A DNA stretch of 64,000 bases from Streptomyces sp. S4.7 (GCF_010384365.1 NZ_CP048397.1:1984001-2048000), one strand, 5' to 3'. Shown: positions 25,440 to 34,644, counted from the first letter of the stretch. The notes: generated by a model from the sequence alone, not told the origin. A program made the numbers and translations.

Positions 25440-26534
25440 TCAGCCGACCCGTTCACAGCAGTCCGGCTCAAGCCCGGACGGCAGCCTCTCACCGCTGAAG
25501 ACCGCCGTGGTCGCCTCGTCCCCCCCGAGAGCGGCCACGGCCAGCAGCAGTGAGGCTGCCGTCCAGCTCGTCAACTCCTCGGGCCAGACGGCCTTCTCAC
25601 CCTCGAAGACATAGCCCGTCCAGTACATGCCGCCGTCCGCGCGCAGATGCCCGATGGACTGGAGTACGTCCAGCGCCCGGTCCGACTCGCCCACCACCCA
25701 CAGCGCCAGAGCGAGTTCGCAGCTCTCGCCGCCGGTCACCCACGGGTTGGGCAGCACACAGCGCACCCCCAGTCCGGGGACGACGAAGCGGTCCCAGCCC
25801 TCCTCGATCCGGTCCTTCGCCCGCGGTCCGGTCATCGCCCCGCCGAGGACCGGGTAGTACCAGTCCATCGAGTAGCGGCTCTTGTCGAGGAACCGCTCGG
25901 GGTGCTCACGGATCGCGTGGGCGAGTGACCCGGCCGCCAGCTCCCAGTCGGGCTGCGGCTCCTCACGTTCCTCGGCGATGGCGAGCGCGCAGCGCAGCGC
26001 CTGGTGCACGGACGAACTGCCGGTCAGCAGCGCGTCGTCGACGGGTGTGCCGTCGGCCTCGCGCTTCCAGCCGATCTGCCCGCCGGGCCGCTGGAGTTCC
26101 AGGACGAACCCGATGGCCGAGCGGACGACGGGCCACATCCGGTCGAGGAAGACCTCGTCGCCGGTGGCCAGGTAGTGGTGCCAGACGCCGACCGCGGGAT
26201 AGGCGCAGAAGTTGGTCTCGCGGCTGAGATCGGTCGGCCGGGTGGCCTCGCCGTCGTCGTAGGCGGCGTACCAGGACCCGTCCTCGTTCTGGTGCCGGGC
26301 CAGCCACGCGTACGCCCGCGCCGCCGCCTCGTGTTCACCCGACGCGTCGAGCGCCATGGCGGCCTCGGTGTGGTCCCAGGGATCGAGGTGGTGGCCGCGG
26401 AACCAGGGGATGGCACCGTCGGGGCGCTGGACGGCGAGGATGGCGGCGACGGTCTCGTCGGCCTGATCGGCCGTCAGGACACCGGGCAGGACGAGGTGTT
26501 CGGTGCGGTCGGGGCCGCGACCGGGCAAGGTCAC
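25440..26534 (-). CDS. Alpha/alpha-toroid (prenyltransferase/squalene-cyclase-like) protein
   Basis: This 364-residue cytosolic protein is built from repeated helical hairpins with sequences such as VAAILAVQRPDGAIPWFRG, YAWLARHQNEDGSWYAAYDDGE and VLELQRPGGQIGWKREADG, typical of an alpha/alpha toroid of the prenyltransferase or terpene-cyclase superfamily or of glycoside-hydrolase toroids. The catalytic DXDD motif of a terpene cyclase is not seen. It is the last gene of an operon with a GT4 glycosyltransferase and a methyltransferase, so a role in making or trimming a methylated polysaccharide or glycolipid is more plausible than terpene synthesis. The GTG start overlaps the methyltransferase stop (GTGA). 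Confidence 0.75.
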   Translation of the reverse strand: MTLPGRGPDRTEHLVLPGVLTADQADETVAAILAVQRPDGAIPWFRGHHLDPWDHTEAAMALDASGEHEAAARAYAWLARHQNEDGSWYAAYDDGEATRPTDLSRETNFCAYPAVGVWHHYLATGDEVFLDRMWPVVRSAIGFVLELQRPGGQIGWKREADGTPVDDALLTGSSSVHQALRCALAIAEEREEPQPDWELAAGSLAHAIREHPERFLDKSRYSMDWYYPVLGGAMTGPRAKDRIEEGWDRFVVPGLGVRCVLPNPWVTGGESCELALALWVVGESDRALDVLQSIGHLRADGGMYWTGYVFEGEKAVWPEELTSWTAASLLLAVAALGGDEATTAVFSGERLPSGLEPDCCERVG

Positions 26535-27265
26535 TTGCCCTCCGCCGTCGGCAGGTGCGGCTTGGTGGCGTAGGCGACGAAGCTCTTGCCGACGACCGGG
26601 TTGAGCAGTTGCTCGGCGAAGCGCGTCGCGAAGGGCTTCTTCATGATGTCCCAGACGAGGAGCTTGTGGTACGCGCGGACGGGCAGCGCCCGGTCGTTGT
26701 CCACGCCGAAGGCGCACTTGAGCCACCAGTACGGCGAGTGCAGGGCGTGCGCGTGGTGGGTGCCGTAGGGCCGGAGTCCGGCCTCCCGTATCCGGTCGAG
26801 GAGTTCGTCGGCCCTGTAGATACGGATGTGGCCGCCCTCGACCTCGTGGTACGCGTCGGACAGCGTCCAGCAGACCTTCTCGGGGCCGTAGCGGGGCACG
26901 GTCACGGCGATCCGGCCGCCGGGCCGCAGGACGCGGACCATCTCGGCGAGTACGCCCTTGTCGTCGGGGATGTGCTCCATGACCTCGGAGATGATCACGA
27001 CGTCGAAGGACTCGTCGGGGAAGGGGAGGTTCAGCGCGTCGCCCTCCATCGCGGTGGCGGTGGCACCGGGTGGCGCCTCGCCGGCCTCCTTCATCGCGGC
27101 GAACCAGGTGGCGACCTCGCGGATCTCCGCACCGTTCCGGTCGAGGGCCACGACCTGGGCGCCGCGCCGGTAGCACTCGAAGGCGTGCCGGCCCGCGCCG
27201 CACCCCAGATCGAGCACCCGGTCGCCGGCGGCGAGCGGGAAACGGGAGAAGTCCACGGTCAGCAC
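26531..27265 (-). CDS. Class I SAM-dependent methyltransferase
   Basis: This 244-residue protein has the Methyltransf_11 core: RVLDLGCGAGRHAFECYRRG near residue 18, VVALDRNGAEI, a DALNLPFPDESFDVVIISEVMEHI motif and VLRPGGRIAVTVPRYGPEKVCW. The C-terminal half (HALHSPYWWLKCAF) is atypical and may bind a lipid or sugar acceptor. It lies between the GT4 gene and the toroid gene. The pairing of a GT4 enzyme with a methyltransferase recalls the mycobacterial methylglucose-lipopolysaccharide locus, but orthology is not established here. Confidence 0.87.
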   Translation of the reverse strand: MLTVDFSRFPLAAGDRVLDLGCGAGRHAFECYRRGAQVVALDRNGAEIREVATWFAAMKEAGEAPPGATATAMEGDALNLPFPDESFDVVIISEVMEHIPDDKGVLAEMVRVLRPGGRIAVTVPRYGPEKVCWTLSDAYHEVEGGHIRIYRADELLDRIREAGLRPYGTHHAHALHSPYWWLKCAFGVDNDRALPVRAYHKLLVWDIMKKPFATRFAEQLLNPVVGKSFVAYATKPHLPTAEGK

Positions 27266-27387
27266 GAGTTCCTGCTTTCGCGGTCGGGATGGGGAGGGCG
27301 GGTTGGCGAGATCAAGGATCGGGGGTGGGCGGAACGCCGGTCACAGGGCCGGGGAGGACAGACACGACGGGCGCGGGGCACACGGCC

Positions 27388-28707
27388 TCATCGGCGGGCC
27401 GCCCTCGCATGGGCGGCGACGGCCGCGCGGTACAGCTCGACGGTGCCCTCGGCGGCGCGCGCCCAGGTGAACCGGCGCAGCACCCGCTCGCGCCCCGCGG
27501 CGCCGAGCCGCTCGCGCAACTCCCGGTCGCCGAGGAGTCTGTTGAGCGCGGCGGCCAGGGCGTCCGCGTCGCCGGGCGGTACGGCCAGAGCGCTCTCGCC
27601 GTCGGCCCCCGCGACCTCGGGGATCGCGCCGCCGGTGGTGGCGACCAGCGGGGTGCCGGTGGCCATGGCCTCGGCGGCGGGCAGCGAGAACCCCTCGTAC
27701 AGGGACGGCACGCACGCGATCTGCGCGCCGCGCACGAGGTCGACCAGTTCGGCGTCGGAGATGCCCTTGACGAACCGGACGGCGTCGCCGAGCCCGTACC
27801 GCTCGATGGCCCGGTAGACGGGGCCGTCCTCGGCGCGCTTGCCGACGACGACGAGATGCGCCGAGGGAGTCGACGTCCGGACCTTGGCCAGCGCCTCCAC
27901 CAGATGTATGAGCCCCTTCAGCGGCACGTCGGCGCTGGAGGTGGTGACGATCCGGCCCGGGATCTCGGGGACGGCGGGGTCCGGTGAGAACAGGCGCGTG
28001 TCGGCGCCGATCGGGACGACCCGGATGCGCTCGGGCCGCACTCCGAGGTGGTCGGTGATCTCCTGCTTCGAACTGCCGGAGACGGTGACCACGGCGGGCA
28101 GCCGGCGCGCGACGCGCTTCTGCATGCGGGTGAAGCCGTACCAGCGACGTACGGAGGCGCGGGCGCGCCGCCCGTCGGCGGCGTCGATCTCCAGCCGCCG
28201 GTCGACGGTGATGGGGTGGTGGATGGTGGTGACGAGGGGGGCGCCGAGATCGCCGAGGAGCCCGTAGCCGAGGGTCTGGTTGTCGTGGACGACGTCGAAC
28301 TCGCCCCGGCGGGCGGCCAGATGGCGGCGGGCGCGCAGTGAGAAGGTCAGCGGTTCGGGGAAGCCGCCGGTCCACATGGTGGCGACTTCGAGTGCGTCGA
28401 TCCAGTCGCGGTACTCGCCGCGCTTCGGCGTCCGGAACGGGTCGGGCTGCCGGTAGAGGTCGAGACTGCCGAGCTCGGTGAGCGGGACGCCCTCGTCGAG
28501 TACGGGGTAGGGCTGGGCGCCGATGACCTCGACGCTGTGGCCGAGACGGGCCAGCTCGCGTGAGAGGTGCCGTACGTAGACGCCCTGGCCGCCGCAGTAG
28601 GGGTTGCCCTTGTAGGTGAGGAGGGCGATCCGCAGCGGCCGGTCCGCCGCCGCGAAGGTGCCTGCGGGCCCTGCGGGGGTACCCGCCTCTACGGCCTCAG
28701 CGGTCAC
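27388..28707 (-). CDS. Glycosyltransferase family 4 protein
   Basis: This 439-residue GT-B glycosyltransferase uses a nucleotide-sugar donor. The acceptor domain begins ALLTYKGNPYCGGQGVYVRHLSRELARLGHSVEVIG. The donor domain has GADTRLFSPDP and the retaining EX7E motif in CVPSLYEGFSLPAAEAMATGTPLVA. The N-terminal 25 residues are a low-complexity lead. It is the first gene of a minus-strand operon with a methyltransferase (122 bases downstream) and the toroid protein. The product of the pathway is not known; a methylated polysaccharide or glycolipid is an inference. Confidence 0.9.
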   Translation of the reverse strand: MTAEAVEAGTPAGPAGTFAAADRPLRIALLTYKGNPYCGGQGVYVRHLSRELARLGHSVEVIGAQPYPVLDEGVPLTELGSLDLYRQPDPFRTPKRGEYRDWIDALEVATMWTGGFPEPLTFSLRARRHLAARRGEFDVVHDNQTLGYGLLGDLGAPLVTTIHHPITVDRRLEIDAADGRRARASVRRWYGFTRMQKRVARRLPAVVTVSGSSKQEITDHLGVRPERIRVVPIGADTRLFSPDPAVPEIPGRIVTTSSADVPLKGLIHLVEALAKVRTSTPSAHLVVVGKRAEDGPVYRAIERYGLGDAVRFVKGISDAELVDLVRGAQIACVPSLYEGFSLPAAEAMATGTPLVATTGGAIPEVAGADGESALAVPPGDADALAAALNRLLGDRELRERLGAAGRERVLRRFTWARAAEGTVELYRAAVAAHARAARR

Positions 28708-29080
28708 TCTCGGCCCTCACTTCTCACTTCACTTTCGGCGGAGCGTAACGCTCGCGTCAATCCGGAACAAGTTCCCGTCCGGGGGACGGGAGGACACGGG
28801 GAGCCTCGAATCTACCGGCAGGTAGCGCCCCGCAGAGGGGCGGCCCCGGGTGATTCGCACCACGGCGGGCCCGTGCGGCGCGGCCGGAGTGAGCGGGTGG
28901 GCATGATCGATGACGGGGCGTCAGGCGAGGGGTGTCCACGATCGCGGGACGGGGCCGGCGCGGGTCCGTCCGGCGATCGGGGACCGGTCCGGCCCGGCGG
29001 GCGCGTGCCTCCGGCGGCCCTGTCCGGCACCGGCGCGGGCGGCGGCGGCCGGGGCGGCCGAAAAGGGGCCGGTAGAGTGA
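28708..29080. other. Intergenic region before the riboswitch
   Basis: This stretch separates the divergent GT4 gene and the cobalamin-controlled operon. It must hold both promoters, but I can point to no certain -35/-10 pair. No frame shows sustained third-position G/C bias. Confidence 0.4.
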
Positions 29081-29185
29081 GCGCGTCGTCATCATGCCCG
29101 TACGGGGGGAAGCCGGTGCGAATCCGGCACTGACCCGCAACCGTGAGCCGCCCTCACCGGCGGTGAGTCGGAACACCCCGGACGC
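29081..29185 (+). promoter_or_regulatory. Cobalamin riboswitch
   Basis: The core GGGGGGAAGCCGGTGCGAA (from about 29104), TCCGGCACTGACCCGCAACCGTGA and the B12-box-like GAGTCGGAACACC (29165-29177) are the conserved signature of the adenosylcobalamin aptamer. The ends are estimated. A hairpin GCCACCGG/CCGGTGGC (29203-29224) lies between the aptamer and the GGAGAG ribosome-binding site (29303-29308), suggesting that translation of the first gene is switched off when cobalamin binds. The downstream operon is a transport system, consistent with this control. Confidence 0.93.
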
Positions 29186-29320
29186 GGACGTGACCGGCTC
29201 GCGCCACCGGAAACCCCCGGTGGCCGGCACCGTCGAGGCATACGGAGCCGAGCCTGGTGCCTCAGCGTGCCTGCCCGGTTCCCGCGTTCACGCGTTCACG
29301 CAGGAGAGGCCGCACCCGCC

Positions 29321-30634
29321 ATGACCACCGTTCGCCGCCACCTGGCGCGCGGCGCAGCAGCGCTCGCCGCGGCCGCTGTCCTGTGCGTGACCGCCGTCCC
29401 CGCCGTGGCCTCCGCCGCCCCGGCCGCCCCGGCCTCTCCGGCCGACGAAGGGGTTCCCGCAGGGCCGCCTGCCGAGCTGCCCGACGGGATGTACGGCACG
29501 ACGGACCCGACGTACGACGGTGTCTGGCGCCAGTCGCTCGCCATGCTGGCGCAGCGCGCCGTGAACGTCATGCCCGCCGACTCCGCCGTCAACTGGCTCC
29601 TCGGCCAGCAGTGCGACAGCGGCGCCTTCCCGGCGTACCGCCCCGACCCCACGAAGCCGTGCGACGCGACGACCGTCGTCGACACCAACTCCACGGCCGC
29701 CGCCGTACAGATACTGGCCGCGCTCACCACCTACCCGGACGCCATGAACAACGGCATGAGCTGGCTGGCCTCCGTGCAGAACAAGGACGGCGGCTGGGGA
29801 TACAGCGCGGGCGCGCCCAGTGACGCCAACTCCACGGGCCTGGTGATAGGAGCACTGGCCGCCGGCGGGGCCCCGGTGGACAAACGGCTCTCGACGCAGG
29901 GCAGGTCCCCGTACCAGGCGCTGAACAGCTTCGCGATCCCCTGCGACGCGCGGGAGGGCGGCGGCGCGTTCGCGTATCAGCCGGACAAGTCCGGCAAACT
30001 GCTCCCCAACGCCGACGCCACGGCCGCCGGTCTGCTCGGCGGTATCGGCAAGCGGATGGTCACGACGGGCGTCGAGCCCGGCCCCGGGCCCGTCTGTCAG
30101 GACCTGCACCCGCTCACCCCGGAGCGCGCGGCGCGCAACGGCGCGTCGTATCTGGTGAAGGCGCTCGCCGAGACGGGGCATCTGGACCAGCCGCCCATGC
30201 CGGGCGCCGCCGACTCGGCGCCGCTGCCGGACCACGGCAACACGGCGGACGCCGTCGTCGCGCTGACGACCGCCGGGTACGGCAAGCAGGCGGTGGCCCC
30301 GATGAAGTGGCTGGAGAGGAACTCGGCCGCGTGGGCGAAGGAGAACGGCCCCGCCGCCTACGCCCAGTTGATCTTCGCCGCGCACACGACGGGCACCGAC
30401 CCGCGCAAGTTCGGCGGCACCGACCTGGTGAAGGCCCTGAACGCGACGGGACCGGCGCCCAAGTGGATCGGGCCCAAGCCCCTGACGACCGCCGAGCAGC
30501 AGAAGGTGCTGGCGGAGCAGAAGGCGGAGAAGCACAGCATGTCCGGGAACCTGTGGACGATGGGCATCGGGGCGTTCTTCGCGCTCGTCGTCTGCGCGCT
30601 GTTCGTGGTGCGGGCGAAGCGGCGCCGGGCATGA
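29321..30634 (+). CDS. Secreted, membrane-anchored alpha/alpha-toroid protein in cobalamin-controlled ECF operon
   Basis: This 437-residue protein has a cleavable signal peptide (RHLARGAAALAAAAVLCVTAVPAVASA) and a large extracellular region with prenyltransferase/squalene-oxidase-like repeats, such as AVNWLLGQQCDSGAFPAY, GMSWLASVQNKDGGWGY and RNGASYLVKALAETG. A C-terminal membrane segment (GIGAFFALVVCALFVV) ends in RAKRRRA. The toroid fold is also that of the alpha domain of eukaryotic intrinsic factor and transcobalamin, so a surface cobalamin or corrinoid receptor is a reasonable hypothesis. The ATG at 29321 has CAGGAGAG upstream. Its stop overlaps the next start (ATGA). Six Cys residues may form disulfides. 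Confidence 0.82.
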   Translation: MTTVRRHLARGAAALAAAAVLCVTAVPAVASAAPAAPASPADEGVPAGPPAELPDGMYGTTDPTYDGVWRQSLAMLAQRAVNVMPADSAVNWLLGQQCDSGAFPAYRPDPTKPCDATTVVDTNSTAAAVQILAALTTYPDAMNNGMSWLASVQNKDGGWGYSAGAPSDANSTGLVIGALAAGGAPVDKRLSTQGRSPYQALNSFAIPCDAREGGGAFAYQPDKSGKLLPNADATAAGLLGGIGKRMVTTGVEPGPGPVCQDLHPLTPERAARNGASYLVKALAETGHLDQPPMPGAADSAPLPDHGNTADAVVALTTAGYGKQAVAPMKWLERNSAAWAKENGPAAYAQLIFAAHTTGTDPRKFGGTDLVKALNATGPAPKWIGPKPLTTAEQQKVLAEQKAEKHSMSGNLWTMGIGAFFALVVCALFVVRAKRRRA

Positions 30635-31344
30635 GGCGGGCACCGGTACGCGTGCGGATACGGGCCCGGCGTCTCGTCCCGCTCGTCGCGGTCCTGCTCG
30701 CCTTCACCGGCGCGCTGACGGTGCCGGGCACGGGGACGGCCCACGCGGCGGGCTACCGCTACTGGTCGTTCTGGGAGAGCGACGGCGCGCGGTGGACGTA
30801 CGCCACACAGGGACCGGCCCTCGCGCGCCCCGCCGACGGCGCGGTGAACGGTTTCCGCTTCGCGGTCAGCGCGGACAGCCAGGACGCGGCGAAGCCCCGC
30901 GAGACACCGGACTTCACGGCCGTCTGCGGGTCGACCCCCGCGAAGAGCGGCGCCAAGCGGGTCGCGGTGGTCGTCGACCCCGGCACGGAGGCGGACGCCC
31001 CGGACGGCGAGAAGCCGCCGGCGCCGCTGGCAGAGTGCGCGCGGGTCGACGCCGACGCGACGAGCGCGGACGCGCTCGCGGCGGTCGCGAAGCCGCTGCG
31101 CTACAACAGCGCCGCGCTGCTCTGCGCGATCACCGGCTACCCGAAGTCGGGCTGCGGCGAACAGATCTCGGACGACGGGGCCGCCTCCCCGGCCCCCACC
31201 GCCTCGCGCGCCACGGGTGGCCTGAGCAGGGACGACGAGGACGAGGAGGGCGGCACCCCGTCGCTCGGCATCCTCGCGGGAGCCGCGGCCGTGCTCACCC
31301 TGGCCACGGCCGCGGTCTGGCAGGCCCGCCGTCGCCGCGGCTGA
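30631..31344 (+). CDS. Secreted, membrane-anchored partner protein (SCO2324-like)
   Basis: This 237-residue protein has a signal peptide (LVPLVAVLLAFTGALTVPGTGTAHA), an extracellular domain starting YRYWSFWESDGARWTYATQGP with four cysteines, an acidic linker (SRDDEDEEGG) and a C-terminal membrane segment ending in QARRRRG. I do not recognise a named domain. It overlaps the toroid-protein gene by ATGA and so is its likely stoichiometric partner, perhaps a second domain for cobalamin capture, as intrinsic factor also has two domains. The TGA at 31342-31344 is followed directly by a coding-like frame that leads into the ecfT gene. Confidence 0.82.
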   Translation: MRRAPVRVRIRARRLVPLVAVLLAFTGALTVPGTGTAHAAGYRYWSFWESDGARWTYATQGPALARPADGAVNGFRFAVSADSQDAAKPRETPDFTAVCGSTPAKSGAKRVAVVVDPGTEADAPDGEKPPAPLAECARVDADATSADALAAVAKPLRYNSAALLCAITGYPKSGCGEQISDDGAASPAPTASRATGGLSRDDEDEEGGTPSLGILAGAAAVLTLATAAVWQARRRRG

Positions 31345-31657
31345 CCCGGCCGAGGCGGGCCGGCCGGATGCGGGCGCGGATGCCCCCGGCGGTACGACCG
31401 AGCGCGCGGGCACCGGAGCGGCCCCCGCACCGGCGGAGCCCGCTGCCGGCGGTCCCGGCACCCACCGCACGAGCCACGACAGCGCCCCGCCCCGTCCTCC
31501 GGAGGGCGATGCCGACGCACCCGCGCACACCCGCGCGACCCCGGACCGGGGCCCCGCACCGACACGGCCCACCGGCGCCGCGCCAGTTCGCGCCTCCCGC
31601 AGCTTCCGGGCGCCGCAAGCCGGCCGCAGCAACGCCCTGCACGCCGGAGCCTGGTGG

Positions 31658-32713
31658 TTGTGGGCTCTCGGGCTGGCCGCCGCCGCCTCGCGGACCACCA
31701 ATCCGCTGCTGCTCGGGCTCCTCGTCGGGGTGGCCGGGTACGTCGTCGCCGCCCGGCGGACCGACGCGCCGTGGGCCCGGTCGTACGGGGCCTTCGTCAA
31801 GCTCGGGCTGGCCGTCATCGTCGTCCGGCTGGTCCTCGCGGCCTTCCTCGGCTCACCGATCCCCGGCTCGCACCTGATCGTGACCCTGCCCGAACTGCCC
31901 CTGCCCGACTGGGCGAAGGGCGTTAGGATCGGGGGCCGCGTGACGGCCGAGCAGCTGGTGTTCGCGCTGTACGACGGCGCCAAGCTCGCCACGCTCCTCA
32001 TCTGCGTGGGCGCGGCGAACGCGCTCGCCAACCCGGCCAGACTGCTCAAGTCCCTGCCGGGCGCGCTGTACGAGGCCGGTGTCGCCGTCGTCGTCGCCAT
32101 GACCTTCGCGCCGAACATGGTCGCCGACGTCCTGCGCCTGCGCACCGCCCGCCGTCTGCGCGGCCGGCCGACCGGCGGGGTGAAGGCGATCCTCCAGATC
32201 GGACTGCCGGTCCTGGAGGGTGCGTTGGAGCGCTCCGTCGCCGTCGCCGCGTCGATGGACGCGCGCGGCTACGGCCGCACGGCCGCCGTACCCCCCGCCG
32301 TCCGCCGCACCACCACCGCACTGACCCTCGGCGGTCTGCTCGGCGTCTGCGCGGGATCGTACGGGCTCCTCGCCGCCGAGGGCGCCGGGTACGGTCTGCC
32401 CCTCCTCGGTATCGGGCTCGCCGCCGCGCTCGCCGGTCTGCTGCTCGGCGGGCGCCGTTCGGTCCGTACGCGCTACCGCCCCGACCTGTGGGGCGTCCGG
32501 GCCTGGCTGGTCGCGGGGTCGGGCGCGGCCGTCGCCGCGCTGATGATCCGGGCGAGCGCGTACGACCCCGCGGGCCTGTACCCCGGCGTCGTACCGCTCG
32601 TGGCACCCGGTCTGCCGCTCTGGCCCGCCGCCGGCATCCTGCTCGGCCTGCTCCCGGCCTTCGTCGCGCCCCTGCCCGCCACTTCCACCACCCCCGAGGA
32701 GAAGACCCGGTGA
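31658..32713 (+). CDS. ecfT: ECF transporter transmembrane protein (EcfT), true start upstream and unresolved
   Basis: This integral membrane protein (at least 351 residues) has five to six segments and the EcfT coupling signature: LRTARRLRGRP and MDARGYGRTA, arginine-containing loops that contact the ATPases. TTG at 31658 is the first ATG/GTG/TTG in this frame, but the conserved sequence runs further back (HAGAWWLWALGLAAAASRTTN). The same frame keeps strong G/C third positions from 31343, the base after the T of the preceding TGA, giving a 105-codon Ala/Pro/Thr-rich leader with no usual start codon. CTG at 31637 or a frameshift from the upstream gene are the options. The GTGA at the end couples it to the ATPase. 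Confidence 0.8.
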   Translation: MWALGLAAAASRTTNPLLLGLLVGVAGYVVAARRTDAPWARSYGAFVKLGLAVIVVRLVLAAFLGSPIPGSHLIVTLPELPLPDWAKGVRIGGRVTAEQLVFALYDGAKLATLLICVGAANALANPARLLKSLPGALYEAGVAVVVAMTFAPNMVADVLRLRTARRLRGRPTGGVKAILQIGLPVLEGALERSVAVAASMDARGYGRTAAVPPAVRRTTTALTLGGLLGVCAGSYGLLAAEGAGYGLPLLGIGLAAALAGLLLGGRRSVRTRYRPDLWGVRAWLVAGSGAAVAALMIRASAYDPAGLYPGVVPLVAPGLPLWPAAGILLGLLPAFVAPLPATSTTPEEKTR

Positions 32714-34644
32714 TCCGGTTCGAGCAGGTGTCGGTGACCTACGCCGACGCGCCGGCCCCCGCCCTCGGCGCGTTGCGGGGGGTGGATCTCACCGTCCCCG
32801 AGGGCGAGTTGGTGCTGCTCGTCGGCCCCTCGGGGGTCGGCAAGTCCACCCTGCTGGGCGCGGTGTCCGGGCTCGTCCCCCACTTCACCGGCGGCCGCCT
32901 CCGCGGCAGAGTGACCGTCGACGGCCGCGACACCCGTACCCACAAGCCGCGCGAACTCGCCGATCTCGTCGGCACGGTGGGCCAGGACCCGCTCGCCCAC
33001 TTCGTCACCGACACGGTCGAGGACGAACTGGCCTACGGGATGGAGTCGCTGGGCCTGGCCCCCGACGTGATGCGGCGCCGCGTCGAGGAGACCCTGGACC
33101 TGCTCGGTCTGGCCGAGCTGCGCGACCGCCCGATCGCCACGCTCTCCGGCGGCCAGCGGCAGCGCGTCGCGATCGGTTCGGTGCTGACCCCGCACCCCAA
33201 GGTGCTGGTCCTGGACGAGCCGACGTCCGCGCTCGACCCGGCGGCGGCCGAGGAGGTGCTGGCCGTGCTGCAACGGCTGGTGCACGACCTGGGCACGACC
33301 GTGCTGATGGCCGAGCACCGGCTGGAGCGGGTCGTGCAGTACGCGGACCAGGTCATCCTCCTCCCCGGCCCCGGCGAGGCGCCGGTCGTCGGCGAGCCGG
33401 AACGGATCATGGCCCTCTCCCCTGTCTGTCCGCCGGTGGTGGCGCTCGGCCGGCTGGCCGGCTGGGACCCGCTGCCGCTGTCCGTACGCGACGCGCGCCG
33501 CCGGGCGGCCGGTCTGCGCGAGCGGCTCGCCACGACGCCGCCCCCGTCGGCGCGCGACGCGACGCCGCCTCCCGTGGCACCGGGCGGGCGGCCCGCCGCC
33601 CCCCGTACCGCGCTCGGGCGCCTGCTGGGCCGTCGGCCACCGGAACCCCGGAACCCGGACACCGGAATCACGACCGTCAGCCGGCTCGCCGTACGGCGCG
33701 GCCGGATCGAGGCGCTGCGCGGCATCGACCTCACCGTGACCCCCGGCGAGACGATCGCCCTCATGGGCCGTAACGGCGCGGGCAAGTCGACGCTGCTCGC
33801 CACCCTCGTCGGCATGGTCGAGCCCTCGTCGGGCTCGGTCACCGTCGGCGGGCGGGCCCCGCACCGGACACATCCGCGCGAGCTGATCCGGCAGGTCGGC
33901 CTCGTCCCGCAGGAGCCGCGCGACCTGCTGTACGCGGACACGGTCGCCGCCGAGTGCGCGGCGGCGGACGCCGACGCGGGCGCGCCGCCCGGCAGTTGCC
34001 GCGCGCTGGTCGACGAACTGCTGCCGCAGGTGCCCGACGCGACGCATCCGCGTGACCTGTCGGAGGGGCAGCGGCTGGCGCTGGCGCTGGCGATCGTGCT
34101 GACGGGCCGGCCCCCGCTGCTGCTCCTGGACGAGCCGACGCGCGGCCTGGACTACGCGGCGAAGGCCCGCCTCGTGGACGTCCTGCGCGCGCTCGCGGCC
34201 GAGGGGCACGCGATCGTTCTGGCCACCCACGATGTTGAACTGGCCGCCGAACTCGCCCGCCGGGTCGTGATCCTGGCCGACGGCGAGATCGTCGCCGACG
34301 GGCCGACCCCCCAAGTGGTCGTCTCCTCACCGGCGTTCGCCCCACAGGTCACGAAGATCATGGCCCCGCAGGACTGGCTGACGGTCTCTCAGATACGCCG
34401 GGCACTGACAGCGGGCGGAACCGGCGCGCAGGATGCGCCCGACCGGGCCGGCACGACGGGTGCCCCCGGCACCACCGCCGGGACCGCAGCGACCGGCCGG
34501 ACCGGCACGACGGCCGCACCCGGTGCGACGGGCACGACCCTCAGGGCGGACGAGCCCGGGACCTCCGACACGACGGGTACGCCCGGCACGACGGGTGCCC
34601 CCGGCACCAGCGGCACACCCCGCACCCGCGAGGATCCCGTATGA
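32710..34644 (+). CDS. ECF transporter ATPase with two ABC domains
   Basis: This 644-residue protein fuses two energy-coupling ATPase domains. The first has Walker A VGPSGVGKSTL, signature LSGGQRQRV and Walker B VLVLDEPTSALD. The second has MGRNGAGKSTL, the less usual signature LSEGQRLAL and LLLLDEPTRGLD, and a switch His in ATHDVELA. A Pro-rich linker joins them. The last 70 residues are a Thr/Gly/Pro/Ala low-complexity tail encoded by degenerate DNA repeats. The GTG at 32710 overlaps the ecfT stop. It energises uptake by the EcfT/EcfS pair in this cobalamin-controlled operon. Confidence 0.93.
   Translation: MIRFEQVSVTYADAPAPALGALRGVDLTVPEGELVLLVGPSGVGKSTLLGAVSGLVPHFTGGRLRGRVTVDGRDTRTHKPRELADLVGTVGQDPLAHFVTDTVEDELAYGMESLGLAPDVMRRRVEETLDLLGLAELRDRPIATLSGGQRQRVAIGSVLTPHPKVLVLDEPTSALDPAAAEEVLAVLQRLVHDLGTTVLMAEHRLERVVQYADQVILLPGPGEAPVVGEPERIMALSPVCPPVVALGRLAGWDPLPLSVRDARRRAAGLRERLATTPPPSARDATPPPVAPGGRPAAPRTALGRLLGRRPPEPRNPDTGITTVSRLAVRRGRIEALRGIDLTVTPGETIALMGRNGAGKSTLLATLVGMVEPSSGSVTVGGRAPHRTHPRELIRQVGLVPQEPRDLLYADTVAAECAAADADAGAPPGSCRALVDELLPQVPDATHPRDLSEGQRLALALAIVLTGRPPLLLLDEPTRGLDYAAKARLVDVLRALAAEGHAIVLATHDVELAAELARRVVILADGEIVADGPTPQVVVSSPAFAPQVTKIMAPQDWLTVSQIRRALTAGGTGAQDAPDRAGTTGAPGTTAGTAATGRTGTTAAPGATGTTLRADEPGTSDTTGTPGTTGAPGTSGTPRTREDPV

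Noticed and set aside
25440-30634. Two toroid proteins as terpene cyclases of a secondary-metabolite cluster
   Set aside because: No DXDD or aspartate-rich cyclase motif, no prenyl synthase, and the contexts are glycan and cobalamin-transport operons.
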